Source: Streptomyces sp. CC0208
Lineage (GTDB): Bacteria > Actinomycetota > Actinomycetes > Streptomycetales > Streptomycetaceae
Assembly (NCBI RefSeq): GCF_003443735.1
Contig: NZ_CP031969.1
Span: forward strand, 5,394,001-5,458,000
DNA: 64,000 bases
Reading direction: 5' to 3'
Position numbers and translations under genes: made by a program. Positions 63,765-64,000 of this stretch are shown here, in pieces. Numbering within the stretch: position 1 is the first letter of the stretch; the number at the start of each line of letters is the position of its first letter. The notes below the pieces were generated by a model, which had not been told where the DNA came from, made no database searches, and saw nothing but the letters and a program-made list of their open reading frames with translations.

Positions 63765-64000
63765 ATGTACGAGGAACAGCAGGCAGCAGAGCAACACGGC
63801 CCCCTTGCGGGGTTCACCGTGGGAGTCACGGCCGCGCGCCGGGCAGACGAACTCGGTGCGCTGCTCCAGCGTCGCGGGGCCGCGGTCCTGCACGCGCCCG
63901 CCCTGCGGATCGTGCCCCTCTCCGACGACAGCGAGCTGCTGGCGGCGACGAAGGACCTGATCGACCAGGCGCCGGACGTCGTGGTGGCCACCACGGCCAT
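63765..64000 (+). CDS. nnaR: NnaR-type uroporphyrinogen-III synthase-like regulator, N-terminal part
   Basis: The frame starts at ATG 63765 and runs off the end of the window (78 codons seen). The translation begins MYEEQQAAEQHGPLAGFTVG, then VTAARRADELGALLQRRGAA and VLHAPALRIVPLSDD, the opening of the HemD (uroporphyrinogen-III synthase) fold. Directly downstream of narK this is the position of NnaR, a HemD-like protein fused to a DNA-binding domain that co-activates nitrate assimilation genes with GlnR. The C-terminal domain is outside the window, so a plain HemD cannot be excluded. Confidence 0.8.
   Translation, partial: MYEEQQAAEQHGPLAGFTVGVTAARRADELGALLQRRGAAVLHAPALRIVPLSDDSELLAATKDLIDQAPDVVVATTA

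Overview
The window looks like a high-G+C actinomycete chromosome, almost certainly Streptomyces. The supporting signs are the strong G/C third-position bias, frequent GTG starts, the mtrB-lpqB pair, NAD-glutamate dehydrogenase, the FtsE-FtsX/SmpB/tmRNA block, the PkaA/PkaB kinases, the MatAB aggregation locus and the NarK-NnaR pair. As far as I recall, the gene order matches the S. coelicolor core chromosome around SCO3012 to SCO2958, read here in the descending direction. This is a conserved core region with accessory patches rather than a mobile island. I see no tRNA, rRNA, insertion sequence, integrase or CRISPR array.

Layout. 0-6.8 kb: the end of the MtrB sensor kinase, lipoprotein LpqB, a strikingly enlarged ComF-family protein, ribosome hibernation factor HPF and a LuxR-type response regulator. 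6.8-14.6 kb: a YcaQ-type DNA glycosylase, an acetyltransferase, SecA, and small conserved actinobacterial proteins. 15-20 kb: the 1650-residue NAD-glutamate dehydrogenase. 20-29 kb: a cell-wall glycopolymer locus (two-gene ABC exporter, a divergent TetR regulator with an operator-like repeat array, galE, and a GT2/CDP-glycerol glycerophosphotransferase fusion), interrupted by an ADP-ribosylglycohydrolase, a degenerate repeat region and the ohr/ohrR peroxide pair. 29-33 kb: a sugar ABC importer. 33-41.7 kb: an FHA-FtsK/EccC-like ATPase divergent from two Ser/Thr kinases, then prfB. 41.9-47.3 kb: a sortase-type LAETG surface protein, a small zinc-ribbon membrane protein, ftsE-ftsX, a CtpA-type protease, smpB and tmRNA. 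47.3-53.8 kb: a self-contained sugar operon (binding protein, two permeases, GH31 glycosidase, LacI regulator) headed by large palindromes. 53.9-56.3 kb: an MFS exporter and a divergent LysR regulator. 56.4-61.1 kb: a matA-matB-acyltransferase operon for an extracellular amino-sugar polymer. 61.2-64 kb: a decayed FG-GAP gene, a small acidic protein, nitrate transporter narK and the start of nnaR.

Themes. Several units act on the cell envelope: SecA, LpqB/MtrB, the glycopolymer exporter with its transferase, MatAB, FtsEX and a sortase substrate. Others take up or assimilate carbon and nitrogen: two sugar ABC systems, the dehydrogenase and NarK/NnaR. Three genes (comF-like, the S41 protease and lacI) carry a TTA leucine codon, which in Streptomyces usually means dependence on the bldA tRNA. 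The most unusual observations are the five-copy operator-like array before the TetR gene, a 37-bp perfect palindrome plus LacI-like operators before the GH31 operon, a ComF protein split by two low-complexity inserts, collagen-like triplets in the predicted cytoplasmic part of MatA, a beta-sandwich-like insert in a sugar permease, and Thr-x-x-Leu motifs in PkaA next to an FHA protein.
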